From positions 1 to 64,000 of the forward strand of contig JAEKKH010000154.1 in the NCBI GenBank assembly GCA_019510465.1: DNA of 64,000 nucleotides. The letters are read 5' to 3'. The notes beneath the pieces were generated by a model. That model made no database searches. It was not told the DNA's origin and worked only from the letters and a program-made list of their open reading frames with translations. The DNA comes from Burkholderiales bacterium (GTDB lineage Bacteria; Pseudomonadota; Gammaproteobacteria; Burkholderiales; Burkholderiaceae_C). This document shows positions 50,914 through 60,361 of the stretch, in pieces. The translations under genes were made by a program, and so were the position numbers. The number at the start of each line of letters is the position of its first letter. Within the stretch, counting starts at the first letter, position 1.

Positions 50914-51387
50914 ATGCGCAAGTCCCCGCCGGCCGGCTGGCCGCAGGCCCAGTCCGGCCTCTACTATCGCGACGCCGCCAAGGCGATCGACTGGCTGTGC
51001 GACGCGTTCGGCTTCGAACTTCGCCTGAAGGTCGAGGGCGAGCCCGGCGAGATCATCCACAGCGAGCTCGTCTACGGCAGCGCGATGATCTACGTCGGCA
51101 GCGCCGCGAAGCCCGGCGAGGCCGCCGAGCCCGGCCGCGAGTTCAAGACCCGGCATGCCAGCCCGCTGGACGTCGGCGGCCGCAACACGCAGTCGGTGTG
51201 CCTGTTCGTCGACGACGCCGATGCGCACTGCGCCCAGGCCCGCGCGCACGGCGCGGTCATCGTGTCGGAGCCGGCCACGCACGACTACGGCGACGACTAC
51301 TGGAGCGACCGCAGCTACGGCGCAGTCGACCTCGAGGGCCACTCGTGGTGGTTCATGCACCGCGTGCGCGAGCAGCCCGCCCGGTGA
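50914..51387 (+). CDS. VOC (glyoxalase/bleomycin-resistance) family protein
   Basis: YYRDAAKAIDWLCDAFGFELRLKVEGEPGEIIHSEL...YGAVDLEGHSWWF. Confidence 0.92.
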   Translation: MRKSPPAGWPQAQSGLYYRDAAKAIDWLCDAFGFELRLKVEGEPGEIIHSELVYGSAMIYVGSAAKPGEAAEPGREFKTRHASPLDVGGRNTQSVCLFVDDADAHCAQARAHGAVIVSEPATHDYGDDYWSDRSYGAVDLEGHSWWFMHRVREQPAR

Positions 51388-51767
51388 CGCGCCGCGCCGC
51401 TTCCTCCGCGGTCGACGGCGGCGCGCTCGACCGCACGCTGCAGGCCCTGGCCGAGCCCACCCGGCGTGCGGTCGTCGGGCTGCTGCGCCATGGTCCGCGG
51501 CGCGCGGGCGAGATCGCCGACGCGCTCGCGATGTCGCGCCAGGCGATGAGCCGCCACCTGCGCGTGCTGCGCCAGGCCGGCGTGATCCACGAGGTCGCCG
51601 CCGCCGGCCCCGACGACGACGCCCGCGCCCGCACCTACCGTCTCGAGGCCCGGCCGCTGGCCGACCTGCAGTCCTGGCTGGACGAGGTGCAATCGTTCTG
51701 GAGCGTGCAGATGCAGTCGTTCAGGAAACAGGCCGAACGCGTCGCGCGCGAGCGGGGCCGTCGATGA
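51384..51767 (+). CDS. ArsR-family winged-helix regulator
   Basis: LDRTLQALAEPTRRAVVGLLRHGPRRAGEIADALAMSRQAMSRHLRVLRQAGVI; GTG start overlaps the VOC stop (GTGA). Confidence 0.9.
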   Translation: MTRRAASSAVDGGALDRTLQALAEPTRRAVVGLLRHGPRRAGEIADALAMSRQAMSRHLRVLRQAGVIHEVAAAGPDDDARARTYRLEARPLADLQSWLDEVQSFWSVQMQSFRKQAERVARERGRR

Positions 51768-52699
51768 GCGCCGGCGACCGCGTCAGCGCCAGCGTCTTCG
51801 TCGACGCGCCGCCCGACATCGCGTTCGAGGTCTTCACCCGCCAGATCGACAGCTGGTGGCGCCACGGCATGAAGTTCCGCAGCGGGGCGCGCGAGGTCAG
51901 CGTCCTGCACCTGGAGTGCCGGCTCGGCGGCCGCCTGTTCGAGACGATCGAGGCGCCCGGCGGCGACGCCGGCCATGTCGTGCAGACCGGCACGGTCACC
52001 GCGTGGGATCCGCCGCGCGCGCTCGAGATCGAGTGGCGCGGCGTGAACTTCGCGCCGCAGGAAAGGACCACCGTCGCCGTCACGTTCGAGCCGCGCCGCG
52101 AGGGCACGCAAGTGACGCTGGTGCACGCCGGCTGGGCCGCGCTGCCGCCCGACCATCCTGTGCGCCACGGCCAGGCCGTGCGCCCGTTCATCGCCGGCAT
52201 GGGCCTGTGGTGGTCCGACCAGATGACGTCGCTGCGCATGACCGTCGACACGCTGCGCGACGCGCCCTGGCTGCGCATCGCGCGCGCCGAGACCGGCGTG
52301 CGCGCCCATCCGCCGGGCAGCAGCAACCCGCGCATCACCGCGTACCACGCCCATACCGACATCGCCGGCTACGACGACAAGGCGAACTGGTGCTCGTCCT
52401 TCGTCGGCTGGTCCTTGCGCCAGGCCGGCATCGCGGGCACCGGCTCGGCGCTGGCGCGCAGCTGGCTCGACTGGGGCGAGCCGCTCGCCGCGCCGCGCCC
52501 CGGCTGCATCGCCGTGCTGTGGCGCGAGGATCCGGCCAGCTGGAAGGGGCATGTCGGCTTCTTCGTGCGCGAGGACGGCGACGAGATCGTGCTGCTGGGC
52601 GGCAACCAGCTCGGCGCCGTCCGCGAGCAGCGCCATCCGCGGGCGAACGTGCTGTCGTATCGCTGGCCGGCCGCGGCGACCCGGGAGACGGCGCCCTGA
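51764..52699 (+). CDS. SRPBCC (AHSA1-like) domain fused to TIGR02594/CHAP-NlpC-like domain
   Basis: N-term VSASVFVDAPPDIAFEVFTRQIDSWW...; C-term APWLRIARAETGVRAHPPGSSNPRITAYHAHTDIAGYDDKANWCSSFVGWSLRQAGIAGTGSALARSWLDWGEPL...GHVGFF...LLGGNQ. One uninterrupted ORF with ATGA coupling to arsR. Confidence 0.88.
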   Translation: MSAGDRVSASVFVDAPPDIAFEVFTRQIDSWWRHGMKFRSGAREVSVLHLECRLGGRLFETIEAPGGDAGHVVQTGTVTAWDPPRALEIEWRGVNFAPQERTTVAVTFEPRREGTQVTLVHAGWAALPPDHPVRHGQAVRPFIAGMGLWWSDQMTSLRMTVDTLRDAPWLRIARAETGVRAHPPGSSNPRITAYHAHTDIAGYDDKANWCSSFVGWSLRQAGIAGTGSALARSWLDWGEPLAAPRPGCIAVLWREDPASWKGHVGFFVREDGDEIVLLGGNQLGAVREQRHPRANVLSYRWPAAATRETAP

Positions 52700-52848
52700 T
52701 GAGCCCGGGCCGGACTACGGGTAAAGCCTAGGTGTTGGGCGGCCGCGGGGACGCGGAAGATGCAGCGCAGACGCGCCTCGTGACGAGGCACGCCGGTTCT
52801 TTCACAGGTCCCGGGGCCCGCGCGCCCGCCTGAACGAGGAGACATCCC

Positions 52849-53331
52849 GTGAACGTTCCACTGTCGTTGACCGTCAACGCCAAAGCGGTCGAGGCGAGCG
52901 TCGATCCCCGCACGCTGCTGGTGCAGTTCCTGCGCGAGCAGCTCCGGCTGACCGGCACCCATGTCGGCTGCGACACCGCCCAGTGCGGCGCCTGCACGGT
53001 GCACCTGGACGGACGGGCCGTGAAGTCCTGTTCGATGCTCGCCGTGCAGGCGCAGGGCCGCGCCGTGACGACCATCGAGGGCCTCGCGCCCGCGGGCGAG
53101 CTGCATCCGATGCAGGCCGCGTTCCGCGAATGCCATGGCCTGCAGTGCGGGTTCTGCACGCCCGGCATGGTGATGGCCTCGGTGCAACTGCTCGCCGACA
53201 ACCCCAAGGCGACCGAGGACGACATCCGCTGCGGCCTCGATGGCAACCTGTGCCGCTGCACGGGATATCACAACATCGTGCGCGCGGTGCAGGCCTGCCA
53301 GTCCGGCCAGGTCGGCTCCACCGCCATCTGA
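52849..53331 (+). CDS. coxS: (2Fe-2S)-binding small subunit of a molybdenum hydroxylase (CoxS-like)
   Basis: [23 protein letters not shown]...[10 protein letters not shown]...[10 protein letters not shown]. Confidence 0.93.
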   Translation: MNVPLSLTVNAKAVEASVDPRTLLVQFLREQLRLTGTHVGCDTAQCGACTVHLDGRAVKSCSMLAVQAQGRAVTTIEGLAPAGELHPMQAAFRECHGLQCGFCTPGMVMASVQLLADNPKATEDDIRCGLDGNLCRCTGYHNIVRAVQACQSGQVGSTAI

Positions 53332-53344
53332 AGGAGGCGCCGCC

Positions 53345-55705
53345 ATGACCGACCTCTCGCAGCCGCCCGCCTCCCTCATCGGCCAGCCGCTCAGGCGCCG
53401 CGAGGATGCGCGCTTCCTCACCGGCGCCGGCCAGTACACGGACGACGTCGTCCTGCCCGGCCAGAGCTACGCCGTGTTCGTGCGCTCGCCCCATGCGCAT
53501 GCCCGCATCACGTCCATCGACACGTCGGCGGCCAAGGCCGCGCCCGGCGTGCTCGCCGTCTTCACCGGCGCGGACCTGGCCGAGGCCAAGGTCGGCGGCC
53601 TGCCCTGCGGCTGGCTCATCCACAGCCAGGACGGCTCGCCGATGAAGGAGCCGCCGCACCCGGTGCTGGCGCAGGGCAAGGTGCGCCATGTCGGCGACCA
53701 GCTGGCGCTCGTGGTCGCCGAGACGCTGCTGCAGGCCAAGGACGCGGCCGAGCTCGTGGCGGTCGACTACGAGGAACTGCCGCCGGTGGTCGACCTGAAG
53801 AGCGCCGCCGGCGCCGCCTCGTCGGTGCACGACGACGTCCCCGGCAACGTCTGCTACGACTGGTCCCACGGCGACAAGGCCGCGGTCGACGCCGCGTTCG
53901 CGCGCGCCGCGCGGGTCACCAGGCTGGAATTCGCCAACAACCGGCTCGTGCCCAACGCGATCGAGCCGCGCGCCGCCAACGCGCAGTACACGCGCCACGA
54001 CGACAGCTACACGCTGTGGGTCGCCAACCAGAACCCGCACGTCGAGCGGCTGCTGATGACGGCCTTCGTGCTGGGCCTGCCCGAATCCAAGGTCCGCGTG
54101 ATCGCGCCCGACGTGGGCGGCGGCTTCGGCTCGAAGATCTTCCTCTACCCCGAGGAGACGGCGCTCGTGTGGGCGTCCAGGCGCGTGGGCCGGCCCATCA
54201 AGTGGACCGCCGAGCGCAGCGAGTCGTTCCTGACCGACGCGCACGGCCGCGACCACCTGACGACCGCGGAACTGGCCATGAACGAGCAGGGCGACTTCCT
54301 CGCCATGCGCGTGAAGACGACCGCCAACATGGGCGCGTATCTCTCGACCTTCGCATCCAGCGTGCCCACCATCCTGTACGCCACGCTGCTCGCGGGCCAG
54401 TACCGCACGCCCGCCATCCACGCCCAGGTCACCGCCGTCTTCACGAACACGGCGCCGGTGGACGCCTACCGCGGCGCGGGCCGCCCCGAGGCGACCTACG
54501 TCGTCGAACGGCTGGTGGAGACCGCGGCGCGCGACCTCGGCATGAGCCCGGTGGACATCCGCCGGCGCAACTTCATCACCGAGTTCCCGTACGCGACGCC
54601 GGTCGGGCTGACCTACGACACCGGCAACTACGCCGCCCACCTGGACCGCGCGCTCGAGCTCGCGGACGTGGCCGGCTTCGCCGCGCGGCGCGAGCAGTCG
54701 AGGGCGGCCGGCAATCTGCGCGGCCTCGGCTACAGCTGCTACATCGAGGCCTGCGGCCTGGCGCCCAGCAACATCGCCGGGGCGCTCGGCGCGCGCGCCG
54801 GCCTGTTCGAGGCGGGCGAGGTGCGCGTGCACCCGACGGGCAGCGTCACCGTGTTCACCGGCTCGCACAGCCACGGCCAGGGCCACGAGACGACCTTCGC
54901 GCAGGTGGTCGCGGCGCGCCTGGGCATCCCGGTCGAGAGCGTCGAGATCGTGCACGGCGACACCGGCCGCGTCCCCTTCGGCATGGGCACCTACGGCAGC
55001 CGCTCGCTGGCGGTGGGCGGCACGGCCATCGTCAAGGCGGTCGACAAGGTGATCGCCAAGGGCAGGAAGATCGCCGCGCACCTGCTCGAGGCCGCGGACT
55101 CCGACATCGAGTTCGAGAACGGCGAGTTCAAGGTGGCCGGCACCGACCGCAAGATCCCGTTCGGCCAGGTGGCGCTGACAGCCTACGTGCCGCACAACTA
55201 CCCCCTCGACAAGCTCGAGCCCGGCCTGAACGAGAACGCGTTCTACGACCCGACCAACTTCACCTACCCGGCGGGCAGCTACGTCTGCGAGGTCGAGGTC
55301 GACCCCGAGACGGGCCGCGTGCGCGTCGAGCGCTTCACCGCGGTGGACGACTTCGGCAACATCGTCAACCCGATGATCGTGCAGGGCCAGGTGCACGGCG
55401 GCATCGCGCAGGGCCTGGGCCAGGCGATGCTCGAAGGCTGCCGCTACGACCCGGAGTCGGGCCAGCTGCTCACCGGCTCGTACATGGACTACTGCATGCC
55501 GCGGGCCGACGACCTGCCCAGCTACCAGGTCGACCACACGGTGACCCCGTGCACGCACAACCCGCTGGGCGTCAAGGGCTGCGGCGAGGCCGGCGCCATC
55601 GGCTCGCCGCCGGCCTACATCAACGCGCTCACCGACGCGCTCGGCGTGCGCGACATCGCCATGCCCGCCACGCCCGAGCGCGTCTGGCGCGCCGTCAACC
55701 GCTGA
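53345..55705 (+). CDS. coxL: Xanthine dehydrogenase family molybdopterin-binding subunit (form II CoxL-like)
   Basis: [15 protein letters not shown]; active-site loop [19 protein letters not shown] (form II type). Confidence 0.93.
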   Translation: MTDLSQPPASLIGQPLRRREDARFLTGAGQYTDDVVLPGQSYAVFVRSPHAHARITSIDTSAAKAAPGVLAVFTGADLAEAKVGGLPCGWLIHSQDGSPMKEPPHPVLAQGKVRHVGDQLALVVAETLLQAKDAAELVAVDYEELPPVVDLKSAAGAASSVHDDVPGNVCYDWSHGDKAAVDAAFARAARVTRLEFANNRLVPNAIEPRAANAQYTRHDDSYTLWVANQNPHVERLLMTAFVLGLPESKVRVIAPDVGGGFGSKIFLYPEETALVWASRRVGRPIKWTAERSESFLTDAHGRDHLTTAELAMNEQGDFLAMRVKTTANMGAYLSTFASSVPTILYATLLAGQYRTPAIHAQVTAVFTNTAPVDAYRGAGRPEATYVVERLVETAARDLGMSPVDIRRRNFITEFPYATPVGLTYDTGNYAAHLDRALELADVAGFAARREQSRAAGNLRGLGYSCYIEACGLAPSNIAGALGARAGLFEAGEVRVHPTGSVTVFTGSHSHGQGHETTFAQVVAARLGIPVESVEIVHGDTGRVPFGMGTYGSRSLAVGGTAIVKAVDKVIAKGRKIAAHLLEAADSDIEFENGEFKVAGTDRKIPFGQVALTAYVPHNYPLDKLEPGLNENAFYDPTNFTYPAGSYVCEVEVDPETGRVRVERFTAVDDFGNIVNPMIVQGQVHGGIAQGLGQAMLEGCRYDPESGQLLTGSYMDYCMPRADDLPSYQVDHTVTPCTHNPLGVKGCGEAGAIGSPPAYINALTDALGVRDIAMPATPERVWRAVNR

Positions 55706-55724
55706 ACGCCGAGGAGGTCCCGCC

Positions 55725-56519
55725 ATGTACGACTTCGACTACCAGCGCCCCGCCGACGCGAAGGCGGCCGCGGCCGCGTTCCAGGGCGACGCGCGCTATC
55801 TCGCGGGCGGCCAGAGCCTCGTGCAGGCGATGCGGCTGCGGCTGTCGAGCAGCGAACGCCTCGTCGACCTCGGCGCCATCCCGGCGCTGAAGGGCATCCG
55901 CGTGGACGGCGGCACGGTGACCATCGGCGCGATGACCACCCACGCCACGGTCGCGCGCTCGCCCGAAGTGCGCCAGGCGATCCCCGCGCTGGCGGACCTC
56001 GCGGGCTGGATCGGCGACCCGAGCGTGCGCAACATGGGCACCCTCGGCGGCTCCATCGCCAACGCCGACCCCGCCGCCGACTACCCCGCGGCGCTGCTGG
56101 CCCTCGGCGCCACGGTGCAGACCGACCGGCGCACGATCCCCGCGGAGCAGTTCTTCACCGGCCTGTACGAGACGGGCCTGCAGCCCGGCGAGCTGGTCGC
56201 GGCGGTGCGCTTTCCCGTGCCGCAGGCCGCCGGCTACGAGAAGTACCGCAACCCGGCCTCGCGCTTCGCGCTGGTGGGCGTGTTCGTCGCGAAGACGGCG
56301 GCCGGCGTGCGCGTGGCCGTCACGGGCGCGAAGAGCCACGTCTTCCGCAGTCCCGAGCTCGAGGCCGCGCTCTCGGCGAACTTCGCGCCCGACGCCGCCA
56401 AGGCGGTGCGCCTGTCGCCCGGCGGCATGAACGCCGACCTGCATGCCTCGAGCGAGTACCGCGCGGCGATGGTCAGCGTGATGGCGTCGCGGGCGGTGGC
56501 GGCGGCGCTGGCGCGATGA
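55725..56519 (+). CDS. coxM: FAD-binding medium subunit (CoxM-like)
   Basis: [16 protein letters not shown]...[30 protein letters not shown]. Confidence 0.93.
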   Translation: MYDFDYQRPADAKAAAAAFQGDARYLAGGQSLVQAMRLRLSSSERLVDLGAIPALKGIRVDGGTVTIGAMTTHATVARSPEVRQAIPALADLAGWIGDPSVRNMGTLGGSIANADPAADYPAALLALGATVQTDRRTIPAEQFFTGLYETGLQPGELVAAVRFPVPQAAGYEKYRNPASRFALVGVFVAKTAAGVRVAVTGAKSHVFRSPELEAALSANFAPDAAKAVRLSPGGMNADLHASSEYRAAMVSVMASRAVAAALAR

Positions 56520-56580
56520 GCGCCCACCGCGCCGCTGCGAAGGGCGCTCGCACGGCAGCCCGCAGGGCGGAGCCCGCCTT
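56516..56580 (+). repeat. 65-bp junctional repeat, copy A (between coxM and moxR/coxD)
   Basis: ATGAGCG...GCGAAGGGCGCTCGCACGGCAGCCCGCAGGGCGGAG...; same length and core as the 62269 and 62334 copies; starts on the coxM stop overlap (ATGA) and ends at the GTGA of the next gene. Confidence 0.92.
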
Positions 56581-57513
56581 GTGAGCGAGGGCGAGCGCGA
56601 TGCGGCGCGGCCCCCGCCGCCCGCGTCCGTCGACGAGCTCGCGGCGCGCCTGGCCGCGCAGGACTACGTCTGCGACCGATCGCTGGCCACCGCGCTGTTC
56701 CTCGCGCTGAAGCTGGGCCGGCCGCTGTTCCTCGAGGGCGAGCCCGGCGTCGGCAAGACCGAGCTCGCGAAGTCCCTCGCGCGCGCGCTCGACGCACGGC
56801 TGCTGCGCGTGCAGTGCTTCGAGGGACTGGACATCGCGCAGACGGCCTACGAGTGGAACGTCGCGCGGCAGATGATCGAGATCCGCCTCGCGGAGGCCGC
56901 GCACGACGTCGACCGCGCCCGGCTCGCGCAGTCGCTGTACGCGCGCGACATGCTCATCGAGCGCCCGCTGCTGCAGGCCCTGACGCAGGCGGCGTCGCCG
57001 GTGCTGCTCATCGACGAGCTCGATCGCGCCGACGAGCCCTTCGACGCCTTCCTGCTCGAGGTGCTGGCCGAGAACCAGCTCACCATTCCCGAGTTCGGCA
57101 CCGTGCGCGCCGTCGCGCCGCCGATCACGATCATCACGAGCAACCGCACGCGCGAGGTGCATGACGCGCTCAAGCGCCGCTGCCTGTACCACTGGGTCGG
57201 CTTCCCGGACGTGGAGCGCGAGCTCGAGATCCTGCGCCTGCGCGTGCCCGGCGCCCCGCAGCGGCTGTCGCGCCAGGTCGTCGAATTCGTGCAGCGCATG
57301 CGCGGGCTCGACCTGTTCAAGGCGCCCGGCGTCGCCGAGACGATCGACTGGACGAACGCGCTCGTCGCGCTCGACGCGATCAGCCTCGACCCGCGCACCG
57401 TGCACGACACGCTGGGCGTGCTGCTGAAGTACCAGGAGGACATCGAACGCCTGCGCGCCGGCGACTCGAACCGCCTGCTCGACGAGCTGCGCGCCGCGGG
57501 AGCGCTCGCGTGA
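56581..57513 (+). CDS. coxD: MoxR-family AAA+ ATPase (CoxD-like)
   Basis: GTG start; PLFLEGEPGVGKTELAKSLARAL (Walker A), PVLLIDELDRADEPFDAFLLEVLAENQ. Confidence 0.92.
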   Translation: MSEGERDAARPPPPASVDELAARLAAQDYVCDRSLATALFLALKLGRPLFLEGEPGVGKTELAKSLARALDARLLRVQCFEGLDIAQTAYEWNVARQMIEIRLAEAAHDVDRARLAQSLYARDMLIERPLLQALTQAASPVLLIDELDRADEPFDAFLLEVLAENQLTIPEFGTVRAVAPPITIITSNRTREVHDALKRRCLYHWVGFPDVERELEILRLRVPGAPQRLSRQVVEFVQRMRGLDLFKAPGVAETIDWTNALVALDAISLDPRTVHDTLGVLLKYQEDIERLRAGDSNRLLDELRAAGALA

Positions 57514-58694
57514 TCGCCGAGAACGTCGCGCACTTCGCGCGCGTGCTGCGCGCGGCGGGCCTGGCCGTGGGGCCCGACCGCGTCGTCGTCGCGGTCACCG
57601 CGCTGGAGTGCGTCGGATTCGACCGGCGCGAGGACGTGCGCGCCGCGCTGTCGGCCGTGATGACCGATCGCCACGACCAGCAGCCCCTGTTCGACGCCGC
57701 CTTCGACGCCTTCTGGCGCGACCCCAAGCTGCTCGAGAAGCTGCTGATGGAACTGCTGCCCAGGATCAGCGGGCGCGGCACGCGGCCGCGCGAGGCGCGC
57801 TCCAATCGCCTCGCGCAGGCGCTGGCGCCCGGGCGCGAGCGCTCGCCGGCGCCCGCGAACCCGGGTGCGAGCGAGGACATCCGTTTCGATGCAAGCTTCA
57901 CGTTCTCCGATCGCGAACGACTGCAGCGGGCGGACTTCGAGACCATGACCTCCGACGAATTCGCGCTCGCCAGCCGCCTGGCCGAGGAACTGCCGCCGCC
58001 GGTCGCCCCCGTGCGGCGGCGACGCCACGAGCGCGCGCCGCGCGGCCGGCCCGACTTGCGCGCCACGCTGCGCCGCATGGCCCGCGCGCCGGACACGCTC
58101 GTGCCCGCCACGACCCGGCCGCGGCGCGAGCTGCCGCCGGTGGTCGTGCTGCTCGACGTCTCGGGTTCGATGGACCGCTATGCGCGGGTCATGCTGCACT
58201 ACGTCCATGGCCTCGCGCGGCGCCACGTCCGCGTCCACGCCTTCGCGTTCGGCACCCGGCTGACCGACATCACGCGCTGCCTGCGCGACCGCGATCCCGA
58301 CGTCGCGCTGGCGGCGGTCGCCGAGCGCGTGGGCGACTGGCATGGCGGCACGCGCATCGCGAGCTGCCTGGCCGAATTCAACCGCCGCTGCGCGCGCCGC
58401 GTGCTGGGCGCCAACGCGGCCGTCCTGCTGGTGACCGACGGCCTGGACCGCGACGAGCACGGCGGCCTCGCCGAGGAGGCGGCGCGGCTGCGGCGCCAGG
58501 CGCACGAGCTCGTGTGGCTCAACCCCTTGCTGCGCTTCGAGGGCTTCGAACCCCGCGCCGCGGGCGTGCGGGCGCTGCTGCCGCACGTCGACCGCTTTCT
58601 TCCGGTGCACAACCTCGCGAGCCTGGCCGACCTGCGGCGCGCGCTGCAGGCCGCCACCGCGTCGCCCCGACCTTCGAGCCGACCATGGAACTGA
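57510..58694 (+). CDS. coxE: VWA domain-containing protein (CoxE-like)
   Basis: VVVLLDVSGSMDRYARVMLHYVHGL MIDAS motif. Confidence 0.92.
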   Translation: MIAENVAHFARVLRAAGLAVGPDRVVVAVTALECVGFDRREDVRAALSAVMTDRHDQQPLFDAAFDAFWRDPKLLEKLLMELLPRISGRGTRPREARSNRLAQALAPGRERSPAPANPGASEDIRFDASFTFSDRERLQRADFETMTSDEFALASRLAEELPPPVAPVRRRRHERAPRGRPDLRATLRRMARAPDTLVPATTRPRRELPPVVVLLDVSGSMDRYARVMLHYVHGLARRHVRVHAFAFGTRLTDITRCLRDRDPDVALAAVAERVGDWHGGTRIASCLAEFNRRCARRVLGANAAVLLVTDGLDRDEHGGLAEEAARLRRQAHELVWLNPLLRFEGFEPRAAGVRALLPHVDRFLPVHNLASLADLRRALQAATASPRPSSRPWN

Positions 58695-59290
58695 CCGGCG
58701 AGCGACTCATCCCCGCGGATCGCGCCACGACCTGGGCCGCCATCAACGATCCCGCGATCCTCAAGGACTGCATCGCCGGCTGCGAGTCGCTCGAGCGCAC
58801 GGGCGACGACGGCTTCGCGGCCGTCGTCGCCGTGCGCGTCGGTCCCGTCAGCGCGAAGTTCCGGGGCACGCTGCGCCTGCTCGACGTCCGGCCGCCCGAG
58901 CACTGCACGCTGCAGTTCGACGCGCAGGGCGGCGCCGCGGGCTTCGGCAAGGGGTCGGCCGACGTCGACCTGTCCGAGGCCGGGCCCGGGCGCACGACGC
59001 TGCGCTATGCGTCCCGGGCCACGGTGGGCGGCAAGATGGCGCAGATCGGCTCGCGGCTCGTCGATGCCGCCGCCGCCAAGCTCGCGGAGGACTTCTTCAC
59101 GGCCTTCGAGGCGCGGCTCGCGCCACCGGCCGCCGCGGCGCCACCGGCCGGCGCGGCGGGCTCGTTGAGCGCCGACGCCACGTCGACGCCATCGCCTGCG
59201 GCCGCGAGCCCGGCTCGCAACGGCCTGCTGGCGGTGGTCGTCCTTGCAGCGGCGCTGCTGGCGATCGCCGCCTGGCTCGCGACGAGGTGA
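58685..59290 (+). CDS. coxG: CoxG-like SRPBCC protein with C-terminal TM anchor
   Basis: MELTGERLIPADRATTWAAINDPAILKDCIAGCESLE; C-terminal NGLLAVVVLAAALLAIAAWLATR. Confidence 0.92.
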   Translation: MELTGERLIPADRATTWAAINDPAILKDCIAGCESLERTGDDGFAAVVAVRVGPVSAKFRGTLRLLDVRPPEHCTLQFDAQGGAAGFGKGSADVDLSEAGPGRTTLRYASRATVGGKMAQIGSRLVDAAAAKLAEDFFTAFEARLAPPAAAAPPAGAAGSLSADATSTPSPAAASPARNGLLAVVVLAAALLAIAAWLATR

Positions 59291-59294
59291 CGCG

Positions 59295-60269
59295 ATGGAC
59301 AGCCTCGACCTGCAGGTGCTCTCCCAGGCGCGCGACTGGCTCGCGCAGGGCCACGCCGTCTGGCTGGTGACGGTGCTCGAGACCTGGGGTTCCGCGCCGC
59401 GGCCGCCCGGCGCGCTGCTCGCGCTGCGCGACGACGGCCCGGTCGTCGGCTCGGTCTCCGGCGGTTGCGTCGAGGACGACCTGATCGATCGCGTGCGCCA
59501 CGGCGAGCGCGTCGCGGCGCCGGCGCTCGTCTCGTACGGCGTCACGCGCGAGGAGGCCGCGCGCTTCGGGCTGCCCTGCGGCGGCACGCTGCGCCTGGTG
59601 CAGGAGCCGCTGCGCAACGCCGGCTGGATCACCGAGATCCTCGAGCGCTGCGCGCGCCACGAGCTCGTCGCCCGCACGCTGGATCTCGCGTCCGGCGCGG
59701 TCGCGGTCGAGCCGGCGGCCCGCGGCGAGCGCTTCGCCTTCGACGGCCGGCGCATGCGCACCCTGTTCGGGCCGCGCTGGCGGCTGGTCATCATCGGGGC
59801 CGGCCAGCTCTCGCGGGTGGTCGCGCCAATCGCGCTCGCGCTCGATTTCGAGGTGCTGTGCTGCGACCCGCGCGAGGAATACAACGTGACCTGGGACGTC
59901 CCCGGCACCGCCTTCAGCCGCGAGATGCCCGACGACCTGGTGCAGCGCGTGCAGCTCGACGCCCACAGCGCGCTGGTGGCGCTCACGCACGACCCGAAAC
60001 TCGACGACCTGGCGCTGATGGAGGCGTTGAAGTCCGCCGCCTTCTACGTCGGCGCGCTCGGCTCGCGCGCGAACACGGCCCGCCGCAAGGAGCGCCTCGC
60101 CCTGTTCGACCTCTCGCCCGAGGAGATCGGCCGCCTGCACGGCCCGGTCGGGCTCGACCTCGGCGGCCGCACGCCGGCCGAGATCGCGGTCTCGATCCTG
60201 GCCGAGATCGTCGCGGTCAAGAACGCGGTCGCGATCGTGCAGAAGAAGCCGGCGCTGTCGGCGGGTTGA
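59295..60269 (+). CDS. XdhC family protein (molybdenum cofactor maturation)
   Basis: LVTVLETWGSAPRPPGALLALRDDGPVVGSVSGGCVEDDLI; Rossmann LVIIGAGQLSRVVAPIA. Confidence 0.93.
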   Translation: MDSLDLQVLSQARDWLAQGHAVWLVTVLETWGSAPRPPGALLALRDDGPVVGSVSGGCVEDDLIDRVRHGERVAAPALVSYGVTREEAARFGLPCGGTLRLVQEPLRNAGWITEILERCARHELVARTLDLASGAVAVEPAARGERFAFDGRRMRTLFGPRWRLVIIGAGQLSRVVAPIALALDFEVLCCDPREEYNVTWDVPGTAFSREMPDDLVQRVQLDAHSALVALTHDPKLDDLALMEALKSAAFYVGALGSRANTARRKERLALFDLSPEEIGRLHGPVGLDLGGRTPAEIAVSILAEIVAVKNAVAIVQKKPALSAG

Positions 60270-60279
60270 GGCGCGCAGC

Positions 60280-60297
60280 GCCGGATGTCCGGCTTTT
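60280..60297 (+). terminator. Rho-independent terminator at end of cox-like operon
   Basis: GCCGGA-TG-TCCGGC followed by TTTT, just after the XdhC stop. Confidence 0.7.
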
Positions 60298-60361
60298 CCG
60301 TTCGATGGTGTTCTTACCCCTGAGGCCGCGCACGTTGCCGGCATCAGACCAGGAGGACATC

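Noticed and set aside
53345-55705. Canonical (form I) CO dehydrogenase large subunit
   Set aside because: The active-site loop reads AYRGAGR, not AYXCSFR; only a form II/CODH-like assignment is justified.
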